The notes below the pieces were generated by a model that saw only the letters and a list, made by a program, of their open reading frames with translations, did no database searches and was not told the DNA's origin. A stretch of 64,000 nt of DNA, taken from Rebecca billardiae RCC1528. Its lineage: Eukaryota > Haptophyta. The DNA lies in the NCBI GenBank assembly GCA_965240325.2, contig OZ251239.1, positions 868,001 to 932,000 on the forward strand. Reading direction: 5' to 3'. Both the position numbers and the translations under genes were made by a program. Below, piece after piece: positions 1-8,961 of the stretch (the stretch's first letter is position 1; each line of letters begins with the position of its first letter).

Positions 1-1347
1 CACGCCGCGCGCGGCCGGCATCGCGCCGCGCGCGCCTCCGGCCGCGCCGGCGCTGCGGCCGACTGTGCTGCACGACGGCGCGACGGCCGTCGGCGGCGCG
101 CGCCCGGGCAGCGCGTCGATCGCCGGGGCGTGCGACAAGCGGTCCGTGCTGCCCAGCGCCGGCTCCGCGCCGGCCGCGGCCGCGGCCGCGCGCTCGGCCG
201 GCCGCGCACCCGGCGGCGGCGCGCTCGCGCGCGCCGACTCGGCGGCGGTCGGCGCGGGCGCGGACGAGAGGCGGAACGGCGGCGAGGCGAAGGAGGCGCG
301 CTGCGAGGCGAGCCCGTACGCCAGCTGCGCGAGCTCCTGCAGCTGCGCGTCGAACCGGTCCTCGTGCTGCGAGAAGAAGGGCAGCTCGCGCAGCGCGCCC
401 ACGGTCGGCCTGCGCGCGGGCTCCTTGTCGAGCAGCAGCTGCACGAGCTCGCGGAGCTCGTCCGAGTAGCCCTCGGGCAGCGCGGGCACCTGCGCGCGCA
501 TGATGCACATCGCGAGCGCGGGGAGCGACTCCGCCTCGAACGGCTTCTTCAGCGCCGCCATCTCGAAGAGCAGCACGCCGAGCGACCACACGTCGGTGGG
601 CAGCCCGTACGGCTTCGCCTCCACAATCTCGGGGCTCAGGTAGTACGGCGTGCCGATGCACGTGGAGGCGAAGCCGGCGGAGCCGCCGCTGGTCTCCTCG
701 AGCACCTTCGCGATGCCAAAGTCGCACACCTTGATCAGCCCGCGCGTCGTGAGCAGCACGTTCGCCGCCTTGAGGTCGCGGTGCACGATGTGCCGCTCGT
801 GGATGTAGTGCACCGCGCGCACGATCTGGATGAACCAGTCCATCACCACGTCCTCGTCCAGGGGGCTCTGCTGCTCGGCGCGCGCGCGGATCGCGTCGGC
901 GAGCGAGCCGCCGTCCGCGTACTCCATCAGGATGTGCAGGCTGCCCATGTGGTGCCAGCTCCCGTAGTAGCGCGTCACGTTGGCGTGGTCGAGCTGCGCG
1001 AGCACCGTCACCTCCTTCATCACCGGGCCTGCGCGCGCGCGGGGCAGGCGCGAGGGGCGCCGGCCGGGGCGCGAAGGATGAGCGAGACGCTGCGCGCGCG
1101 CGCCGCGCGCAGCCCGCGCCCCGCGGCGCGCCCCGCGCGTGCCTGCGTCTCGCATCGAGTTCATCGGGATGATCTTGAGCACGCACTTGTGCCTGCGAGT
1201 CCGGTGCTCAACGAGCATCACGCGGCCCGACGCGCCGGAGCCGATGAGCCTGATCGTCTTGTACTGCGCCTCGAATGTCTCCGCGTCGTCGATCTGCTCG
1301 ACGGGCTCGAGCATCGAAATGCTGCCGCTGCGCCGAGGCAGCGCCAT
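1..1347 (-). CDS. NEK-like serine/threonine protein kinase (3' part outside window)
   Basis: Two exons are visible, 1347-1143 and 1028-1 running off the left edge, joined by a 114-nt intron (1142-1029) that keeps frame (phase 1). Exon 1 encodes the glycine-rich loop GSGASGRV (residues 36-43) and the VLK lysine (K58). Exon 2 holds the helix-C and hinge region, catalytic HRDLKAAN (H151-R152-D153), the DFG motif (D171) and a GTPYYLSPEI activation-segment end. That last motif is typical of the NEK family, which acts in microtubule, ciliary and cell-cycle signalling. After the kinase domain the tail is Ala/Pro/Arg-rich, as in NEK C-termini. The intron starts with GC rather than GT; no GT donor near it restores frame. 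It is divergent from PEX1, with about 170 bp between start codons. Kinase identity is firm; the NEK assignment is likely; the substrate is unknown. Confidence 0.85.
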   Translation of the reverse strand, partial: MALPRRSGSISMLEPVEQIDDAETFEAQYKTIRLIGSGASGRVMLVEHRTRRHKCVLKIIPMNSMRDAGTRGARRGARAARGARAQRLAHPSRPGRRPSRLPRARAGPVMKEVTVLAQLDHANVTRYYGSWHHMGSLHILMEYADGGSLADAIRARAEQQSPLDEDVVMDWFIQIVRAVHYIHERHIVHRDLKAANVLLTTRGLIKVCDFGIAKVLEETSGGSAGFASTCIGTPYYLSPEIVEAKPYGLPTDVWSLGVLLFEMAALKKPFEAESLPALAMCIMRAQVPALPEGYSDELRELVQLLLDKEPARRPTVGALRELPFFSQHEDRFDAQLQELAQLAYGLASQRASFASPPFRLSSAPAPTAAESARASAPPPGARPAERAAAAAAGAEPALGSTDRLSHAPAIDALPGRAPPTAVAPSCSTVGRSAGAAGGARGAMPAARGV

Positions 1348-1517
1348 CTTGCTGGCGCGGAGGGGTTTTGAACCCCGCCGTCCCGCGCGCAAGCATGTAC
1401 CGTTTCATCACGCGTGGCCGGGGGCCTCCGGACGCGTCGCGGAATGATCGACGGCGACGAACCAGAAACGAGAAGGGAGAAAATCATGCTGCAGTACCGC
1501 CGAGCGCGGGCATCACG

Positions 1518-1671
1518 ATGGCGGACGAGATCGGCGACCTCGGACCAGTGCGCCTCGAGGCGGGCGGCGGGCGCACGTCATTCGTCAGCCTGCCGGCGTG
1601 GCTGGCCGCGCCGCTACTGCAGCAGAGCGCGGTGGCTTCGCTCGTCCTCCGCCTCGACCTCGCCCCGCCGC

Positions 1672-1705
<34 letters not shown>

Positions 1706-4700
1706 GGCGGCGGGCGGCGACGCGCCGTCGGCGCGCGGGCACGTGTACGTGGCGTGGATGGGCGACGTGAGCGAGGGCGTCTCGATCACGGTGCCGCTGC
1801 ACCTCGCCGAGTCGCTCGGCCTCGCCCTGCCCGTCGCCGACGCGTCCGTGCGCGTCGCGCACCTGCCCGCCGCCGCGGTGGTGCGCGTGGAGCCGTGCAG
1901 CGCGGACGACTGGGAGGTGCTGCACGCGCAGCCCGCGTACGTGGAGGCGGAGCTGCTCAACCAGCTGTGCGTCGTGCAGGCGGGGATGGACGTCTCCGTC
2001 TGCCTCCACCACCACCTCGTCGTGCGCCTGCGCGTCACCGCGTGCGAGCCGGCCGAGTCGGCGCCGGCCGCGGCCGCGCTGACGGCCGCGGCCGCGCCGC
2101 GCGCGCCGCCCGCGCCGGCGCGGCTCGCGCCCGGCACGGAGGTGATCGTCGCGCCGAGGCCGCGGGCGCTCGCGCCGCCGGCCGCCGCCGCCAGCCCGCC
2201 GCGCCGCGCCGCGCGCCCGCGCCCCGCCTGGCTGCGCCTCGCCCCGCCCCCGCCGTGCGCCCCCCCGCTGCTCGACCCGTGCGAGGGCGCGCTCACGGCG
2301 CGCACGCTGGCCGCGCTGCGGCGGGCGGCGCGCGGGGCGGGCGGGGGCGGGGGCGGGGGCGGGGGCGGCGAGGGCGGGGGCGGCGAGGCCGGGCTCGGCG
2401 TGGTGTACGCGGAGGTGCACGGCGCGCTGCTGGACGAGCGCGAGCCACCCGACGCCGACGCGTCCGGCGGCGCGCGCGCGCGGCGGCGCGCGTGGTGCGT
2501 TGTCGCGCTGCGGCCGCTGCGCGCGCCGCCCGCCGCCGCCTCGGCCGCGCGCTCCTGGCAGGCGCTGCCCGACGGGCACATCGCGCTCGGGCCCGCCGCG
2601 CGCTGCGCGCTCGGGCGGGAGAGCGGCGCGCGCGTGCGCGTGCTCCTGTGCACGCCGCCGCCCGCGCCGGCCGCGTGCGCCAGCGCGCTCGACGCCGCGG
2701 GCGCGGGCGCGGCCGTGCCGTCGCTTGAGCTGCGCGCGCTGCGCACGTGCGGCGCGGGCGCGGGCGCGGGCGCGGCGGGCGAGGAGGAGCTGGCGGAGCA
2801 GCTGCGCGCGGGCGTGGGCGACTGCGTGCTCGAGGCGCGGCTGCGCGGGCTGCCGCTCGTCCCCCTCGCCGACGGCGCCGTGCTTCCGCTCGAGCTGAGC
2901 GCCGGGCGCGCCGCGCTCGCGTGCGTGCGCGTGCGCGCGCGCGCGCCCGCGCGCGCGGAGGGCGCGCGCGCGCGCGCGGCGGAGGGCGCGGCGGAGGGCG
3001 AGGCCGGCGGCGTGGGCGGCGCGCGCGCCGATGCAGCACGCGGCCCCTGCCTCTGGCTCGCGGGATGGCCGCCCTTCGTCGCCGCGCCGCCCAGCGCAGA
3101 GCTCGCCGGCGGCGCGGCCGCGCCTGCGTGTGCCCTGGGCGCCTCAGCCGAGCACCGCTCTCGCGGCGCGCGCGCGCTCAGCGCCGCGGCGGCGGCGGCA
3201 GCGCGCGCGCTCACGCCACCCGGCCGAGGGCGCGAGGGCCCGGCGGCGCAAGCGACGCCCGCCTCCGCGCCGCCGCGCGTGCCGCCTTGCCGCGCGCCCG
3301 CCGCCGTGAGCGTGCGCGTGGCGGCGGCGGCGCCGGCCGCGGCGCGCGCGCGCGGCGCCGACGCGCCGCCCGCCGCGCCGCCCGCCGCGCCGCCCGCTTC
3401 GATCGAGCAGCTCGCCCTCGCGCTCAACAGCGCGCGCGCGGCGCGGCACGCGCGCGCGCTGGCCACGCCGGCGCTGCCGCCGCCGCCGCCGCCGCGCGCG
3501 CTGCCGCTCGCGCACCCGCCGTGCGCCGTGGGCGCGGGCGCGCTCGACGCGCACGCCGCGCTCGCGGCCGCGGCCGCGGCCGGCGGCGGCGCGGGCCGCG
3601 CCGACGACGGCGCGGACGCGCGCGCGCTGCGCGCGCTGTGCGCGACGTACGGCTCGGCGCTGCGCGCGGCGCTCGCGCACGTGCGCGCCGCGCTCGACCC
3701 GCGCGGCGCGAGCGCGTGCGCCGCCGCGGGCGCCCTCCTCCTCGCCGGCGGCGCCGGCAGCGGCCGCTCTCGGCTGTGCGGCGCCGCCGCGTGCCTCGGC
3801 GCGGCCGGTGCGCCGGGGTGCGCGTGGGTGGAGGTGGTGCCGTGCGCGGCGCTGGCGGAGATGGCGCGCGGCGCGGCGCTGGGCGCGCTGCGCGCCGCGC
3901 TGCGCCGCGCGAGCGCGCGCGCGCCCAGCGTGCTCGTGCTCGACGACCTGCACCGGCTCGCGCCCTCGGCGGACGCGGCGGCCGCGGCTGCGGGCGAGGG
4001 CGCGGCCGCGCCACCCGCTGAGGGCGCGCGCAGCACACAGGCGGCCGAGCTGCTGGCCGACTGGCTGCGCGGCGCGGGCGGCGGCGCGGGCGGCGTGGTG
4101 CTCGGCGCGCACGCGGAGGGGTGCGCCGGCGGCGCGCCCGCCCACCTGCCGCCCCCGCCCGCCGGCGCGTCGTCCGCCGAGCGCGCGACGGGCCCGGTCT
4201 GCAGCCTGGGCGCGCGCGCGCCGCGCATCGCCGTGCTGTGCGCGTGCGCGCCCGACAGCGGCGCGCTGCAGCCTGCGCTGCGCGCGCACGGCTGCGTGGC
4301 GCGCGTGCTCGAGCTGCGCGCGCCGGGCGAGCAGCGGCGCGCGGCGCTGCTCCGCGCGCGCGTGGCCGAGCTGCTCGGCACCACCGCCGGCACCGCGGCC
4401 CCTCGAGCGCCCGACGCCCACGCCCACGCCGACGCCGACGCCGACTTGGAGAGCGACGATGCGGCCGCGGTGGCGCGCGCACTCGAGCACGCGGGCGCGA
4501 GCGCGGGCGCGCTGGTGCGGCTCGCAGAGCGCGCGGTGGCGGCCGCGCTCAAGCGGCACGCGTGGGCGGGCGCGGGTGGCGCGGCCGAGCGCCCGCCGCT
4601 CCGCGTCGAGCGCGCCGACTGGGAGGCGGCGTGCGCCGCGCTCGGCGAGGACGGCGGCGGCGGCGGCGGCGCGGGCCGCACGCGCCGCGCGCCGCCCGTG

Positions 4701-5780
4701 CCGCGCTGGCGCGGGCGCGGCGGCGCGTGCGCGGCGGCGGCGGCGGCGGCGGCGGTGGAGGAGGAGGAGGAGGAGGAGCCGGCGTGGGCGGAGGTGGGCG
4801 GGCTCGAGGGCGCGGTGCGCGCGCTGCGCGACGCGGTCGAGCTCCCCGCGCGCCACCCCGCGCTGTACGCCCGGCTGCCGCTGCGCGCGCGCTCGGGCGC
4901 TCTACTGTACGGCCCGCCCGGCTGCGGCAAGACACACCTGGTGCGCGCACTCGCGCGCGCGACCGGTCTGGCGCTGGTGGCGGTGAGCGGGCCCGAGCTG
5001 CTCGACAAGTACATCGGCGCGTCGGAGGCGAACGTGCGCGCGCTGTTCGCGCGCGCGCGCGCCGCGCGCCCCGCCATCGCCTTCCTCGACGAGCTCGACG
5101 CGCTCGCCCCGCGCCGCGGCTCTGACAGCACGGGCGTGACGGACCGGGTGGTCAACCAGCTGCTGTGCGCGCTCGATGGGGTGGAGCCGCTGGCGGGCGT
5201 GGCGGTGCTGGGCGCGAGCGCGAGGCCCGACCTCGTCGACCCGGCGCTGCTCCGCCCGGGCCGGCTCGACCGCCGCGTGCTCTGCCCCATGCCCGACGAG
5301 CGCGCGCGCGCCGCGATCCTGCGGCGCGCGCTGCGAGGCCTGCCGCTCGGACCGGACGTCGACGTGGGCGCGGCCGCGGCCGCGGCCGCCGGGCTGAGCG
5401 GCGCGGACATGGAGGCGGTCGCGGCCGCGGCGGCGCTCGAGCTCGCGCGCGCGGCGCGCAAGGGCGGGGAGGCCGAGGCGGAGCCGGACGCGGCGCGCGC
5501 GGCGCCGAGCGGCGGCGCCTCGGCCCGGCGGGCGCGGCCGGCGCTGCCGTGGCCGCCGGCGCCGTGGCACGCGCAGCACCCGCCGCACCCGCCTGCGCCG
5601 GGCGCCACAGCCGACGCGCCGGCGGCGCGGCCCACGGCGCGCGCCGACGCGGACGGTGCGCCCGTGCGTGGTCTCGCGCTCTCGCAGGCGGACCTCCTCG
5701 CCGCCGTGCGCGCGACGCCGCCCTCCGTGCCGCCTGCCGAGCTCGCCTTCTACGAGAGCGTGTACAGGGCGCTCGGCTGA
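1518..5780 (+). CDS. PEX1: Peroxisomal biogenesis factor 1, double AAA+ ATPase
   Basis: Uninterrupted frame of 1420 aa. PEX1 with PEX6 forms the hexameric ATPase that pulls the ubiquitinated receptor PEX5 out of the peroxisomal membrane. The N-terminus matches the PEX1 N-domain: FVSLPAWLA near residue 15 and VEPCSADDWEVL near residue 125. The first ATPase domain has a poor Walker A (GGAGSGRS, about 740-750) and Walker B LVLDD (about 805). The second is canonical: GPPGCGKT near 1132-1139, FLDELDAL near 1190, then the PEX1-typical GVTDRVVNQLL and RPGRLDRRV arginine-finger region. Long Gly, Ala and Pro tracts separate the domains. The start at 1518 is chosen because the family N-terminal pattern begins there; in-frame ATGs upstream (1275, 1395) lie in the divergent promoter or antisense to the kinase exon. 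Length is close to human PEX1. Confidence 0.95.
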
Positions 5781-6125
5781 CTGAGTCTGAGTGATGCTGC
5801 TGCGCGAGGCGGCGAGCTGCTTGATGACGATGCGCGCATTGATGCGCTGCTGATGAGTGTTGTCTGATGATGATAGACGTTCGATGACGAATAATCTGCA
5901 GCTTATTTCACGCACGACGCGACGATATGCATGTTATAGCAGTAATATATGGGAGTACGTATAGAAATCACGGCGGCGGCCAAGGCGGTCGCGCCTCGCG
6001 GGCGCACGGTCTTGTGAACGGTCTTACGGTCACGGCGGCGGGTAACCAGTATATATATATACCGCATAGCGCACACCGAGTAGTTATTGGCAGGTGCGCG
6101 CACGCGGCACGCGCCAAGGCAGCCG
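5781..6125. other. Convergent intergenic region
   Basis: About 345 bp between the stop codons of PEX1 and BRX1. It is less GC-rich than the genes, has a short (TA)n run near 6047-6061 and several GATGATGA-like words. It presumably holds both 3' UTRs and polyadenylation signals. No coding or RNA gene is seen. Confidence 0.6.
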
Positions 6126-6890
6126 TCAGTGGATGCCCGCCTCGCGGCACCAGATCGTGGCGCCGCGCACCACCGAGGTGATCACGCTCTGAGGGATCAG
6201 CACGAGCCGAGGGCCGCGCTCTCGCAGGCTGAGCTCGCCATCGTCGCCCGCGCCCTCGCCCTCGGCGTGCAGGTCGTACGCGCGCACCCAGATCTGCTCG
6301 TCCACGTGGCAGAAGCTGATGACGCTGCTGAATCGCCCGCCCGCGCCCGGCTGCCCGCCCGGCCCCGCGAACAGCCCGCGCAGCAGCTCCTTGATCAGCC
6401 TGAGGTGCGGCGCCCCCTCGAACGAGCCGTCAAAGCTCAGCAGGCACGGCTGGCGCACGCGGCGCACGGTGTACTGGAAGTTGAGCTCCGCGACGGTGTG
6501 CAAGTTGACGACGTGGAAGCGCGCGGACGGGCCGTCGGGCACGCGCGCCAGCCACAGCGTCATCTCGTCCTCGAAGGGCGCGCGCAAGAAGACGGCGGCC
6601 ATCCCGTTGTCGCGCGCGTAGCACGCGTCCTGCACGCTGTCCAGCGTGGCGCGCGCGTCGATCTTCGCGCCGAGCTGCGCGTTGGGGAGCACGCGCGCGA
6701 AGTCGCGCACCAGGTGGCGCTGCCGTGGCGTGGCGCCCTTCTGCAGGTGCACTCGAAGCTGCTCATCGTCGCGCGCGGCCGTGCGAGCGCGCTCGTGCCT
6801 CGAGCCGCCACCCTGCGCGCCCGCCTCGCCGAGCACGCCCTTGCGCTGCGCGATGGCGCGTGAGCTGAGACCACGCTTGCCTTTGGGCAT
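6126..6890 (-). CDS. BRX1: Ribosome biogenesis protein BRX1, Brix domain
   Basis: Single exon, 254 aa, starting MPKGKRG. Brx1 is a nucleolar assembly factor of the pre-60S particle that binds rRNA through its Brix fold. Family landmarks appear in order: LVRDFARVLPNAQ near residue 60, GPSARFHVVNLHTVAEL near 120, LLSFDGSFEGAPHL near 150, LIKELLRGLF, then SVISFCHVDEQIWVRAYDL near 200. The C-terminus (PRLVLIPQSVITSVVRG, then IWCREAGIH) corresponds to the last strand and tail of yeast and human Brx1. The protein is slightly shorter than the usual 290-350 aa because the charged tails are short. It is convergent with PEX1 and divergent from the small membrane-protein gene at 7109. The ATG at 6890 is the only sensible start. 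Confidence 0.93.
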   Translation of the reverse strand: MPKGKRGLSSRAIAQRKGVLGEAGAQGGGSRHERARTAARDDEQLRVHLQKGATPRQRHLVRDFARVLPNAQLGAKIDARATLDSVQDACYARDNGMAAVFLRAPFEDEMTLWLARVPDGPSARFHVVNLHTVAELNFQYTVRRVRQPCLLSFDGSFEGAPHLRLIKELLRGLFAGPGGQPGAGGRFSSVISFCHVDEQIWVRAYDLHAEGEGAGDDGELSLRERGPRLVLIPQSVITSVVRGATIWCREAGIH

Positions 6891-7108
6891 CTAGCCCGGC
6901 ACGCGACGAGGAGGCAGGCCGTCTGCGCAGTCGCCGGCGACGACACGCACCCTCGCGCGAATCGTGCGCGACCGCGGGCGGCCGTGGTCTCGTGCTCACC
7001 GCCACTGGTCAAGTCCGGTGCCCTCGGTGGCACTGCTGGCATGGGCGGCCCGGCCCGGCGAGTCGGACGGGCGTACGTACTTTCGAGCTTTCCGCCAAGG
7101 CGCCAACG

Positions 7109-7450
7109 ATGGCTCCGCGGAACAGGCTGCTCACGGCATGCGCTGCGAGCTTTGCCATCGGCGCCGGCATCGAGCTCTTCATGATCCACACGGGTTTCTG
7201 TACGTACGGCCGCGTGGTACACGCGACGTGTGCTCCTGCAACGCGGGCGAGCGCTGGGGCCGCGACTGCGTCACTTGCCACGCGCACTGACGCTCAAGCT
7301 TCGCCCCACCTCGTCATGCCGTGCGCGCCCCTGCTATCAGACAATATCGTCACTGAGAAAGAGGCGCAGCGGTACGTCGAGCGTGTCGAACAGCACCGTG
7401 AGCTGCTTAAGCGCGCACAAGCTCGACCCGAGCCCTCATCGCCGAGGTGA
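7109..7450 (+). CDS. Small single-pass membrane protein (66 aa), SMIM4/UQCC5-like
   Basis: Two exons, 7109-7199 and 7341-7450, give a 66-aa protein. The 141-nt intron has donor T|GTACGT and acceptor CTATCAG|AC. The N-terminus is a short basic stretch (MAPRNR), followed by one hydrophobic segment ending ELFMIHTGFYN (residues 21-32) and a charged helix with KEAQRYVERVEQ (37-48). The pattern of E-x-x-M-I, then F-Y, then K-E-A-x-R resembles the small mitochondrial inner-membrane protein SMIM4/UQCC5, a complex III assembly factor. The resemblance is by eye and short, so it is tentative. The intron length is a multiple of three and has no stop, so unspliced RNA would encode a 47-residue insertion. 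The gene is easily missed because of its size. It is divergent from BRX1. Confidence 0.65.
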   Translation: MAPRNRLLTACAASFAIGAGIELFMIHTGFCTYGRVVHATCAPATRASAGAATASLATRTDAQASPHLVMPCAPLLSDNIVTEKEAQRYVERVEQHRELLKRAQARPEPSSPR

Positions 7451-8961
7451 GGTGCGGTCTGGTGCCACCACGCTCTTTCGTGCAGCGTCAGTCGCTCACA
7501 GCAGCAGTCAGCGCAGGGTGCCCGGAGCACTGCACGCTGCGCTCAGCGCGCCGCCTTGTCAAATGGCGGAGAATGACAGGCCAATGATGCTGGTCATTTA
7601 AGGCGCTGGTCAACGCCAATGGTATATTGGTAATAATATAGCACGCTCAGTCAGACTATACTCAGTAGCTATGATTATAGGTCGTATTTATTAGGCGGCG
7701 TATATAAAGTAAATGAAGTAATCGCCGACATCTTGTAAATTCCCCTTCTTAGAGTATAACGGGCCGCTCCGGAGTCCGGGTGATCAGACTGGCGGCCGAA
7801 GCCTCCAGCCCTACTCCCTGGCCAGCCCGCCCCGAACCAACCGCATTACCACCACCCTCACCGACACTAGTGTGAGTCCCAACCTCACTAGTCACTAACC
7901 ACTGACCGAGACACCTAGCGCCTTGACACCACTCCAGGCTGTGGACAGCCCGCCTCCAGTGAGGGGGCGGAGGGGTATGCCGTCACTGCCAACATGAACA
8001 GTGTCTCATACAAGCCCAACACTGTGGGGTGGTCCCAGGTACAAGCAGTGCACTGCCTTGCAATTCGAGATCATCGAGTGTGCCAGCCGAGTCGGCAGAC
8101 GGGGCACCCCCTACTCAGCCAGGGTGCCCCATTAGTTAGTGGCAGTGTGGGCAGTAAGGGCCAGCCACTACTAGCCGATCCCTGTGCGGGGAAGGGGACG
8201 GAGGGGACTGTCAGCGAGCCCAGTAGCTGGGCAGGGGTCTGGGCCACTGGCCCTGGCTGTGAGGCGCCTGTATTTCACTCGTGCGGCTATGGAGGCTGAA
8301 GAGGGGGTCGGGCATCAGACATGTCAATGTGTGCGACATCGGGTGATCAAGTCAGGGCGTGGGCCGCTGTAGGACGCAAGCAGAGTGGTGGCGATGGCTA
8401 ATACGCCTGGGGAGGTGTCGTTTGCGCGCCTCTTCCTGCTGCTCTTTGCAGGGGGTAGCGTGCTCCGCTGCGCACTAGGCTGAGCCTGCCTGCCCGTCAG
8501 AGTTCGGGTGGCTACTGGATAGTAGGCACTAATTTGCCTGGCCGGCTGGCGGGGCCGGGGTGGGCAGTGTCGTTTGGGCGGGGGGCTGTCTCAGTGCTGA
8601 GCTTGACTCGGAGGAGGCAGCCTGCGCCTGGGGGCTGCCAGTGGCCTGGCAGAGCCAGCAGGTGGCTGTGTGGCCTGCTGTCCAGTGTCTGACTGTGCAA
8701 GGCCGTTGTGAGCTCCGTTACCACTACCAGTACCAGTGTGACTGCCAGCAGCCGGGTCTGCCTCAATCTCAGGATCATTCTGTGATCGGGCATCTGTGAT
8801 CTGTCGTCGTCATCGTCAGGGCCGCAGGACGGCCCCGGACTCCTCATCCTCAGTGCGCGGCGCCGCTTCCCTCGACCGCGTCTTGGGCAGGTGGGTGCTC
8901 CCGCCCCGCCTTCCATGCTGGAGTGAGCGAAAGCGTCCCTGCCCGAGCACGACCGTCGGCG
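7451..8961. other. Intergenic region with a dispersed repeat
   Basis: About 1.5 kb without a supported gene. An AT-rich stretch lies at 7620-7745, followed by the dispersed repeat listed at 7755-7925. Moderately GC sequence from 7930 to 8900 includes a hairpin of GGGGCACCCC and GGGTGCCCC near 8100-8130. Reading frames of about 100 aa here (for example 7994-8299) resemble nothing I know and lack the third-base G/C bias of neighbouring genes. The stretch just before 8962 should hold the CNNM promoter and 5' UTR. Confidence 0.5.
7755..7925 (+). repeat. Dispersed repeat, copy 1 (second copy near 49018)
   Basis: Shares a long stretch with 49018-49145: both contain GTCCGGGTGATC, CTGGCGGCCGAAGCCTCCAG and CCCTAC, then CACCACCCTCA and CCACTGACCGAGACACC. 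The copies differ by small indels. Both lie between genes and directly follow an ATTCCCCTT word. It has no coding capacity, so it looks like a small non-autonomous element or the end of a larger one. Confidence 0.7.

Noticed and set aside
1355-1400. GGTTTTGAACCCC resembling a tRNA T-arm
   Set aside because: No anticodon arm, acceptor stem or A box at the right spacing.
1484-5635. Minus-strand frame of about 1380 codons opposite PEX1
   Set aside because: A shadow of GC-rich codons; Ser/Ala/Arg-rich with no domain, while the plus strand is a clear PEX1.
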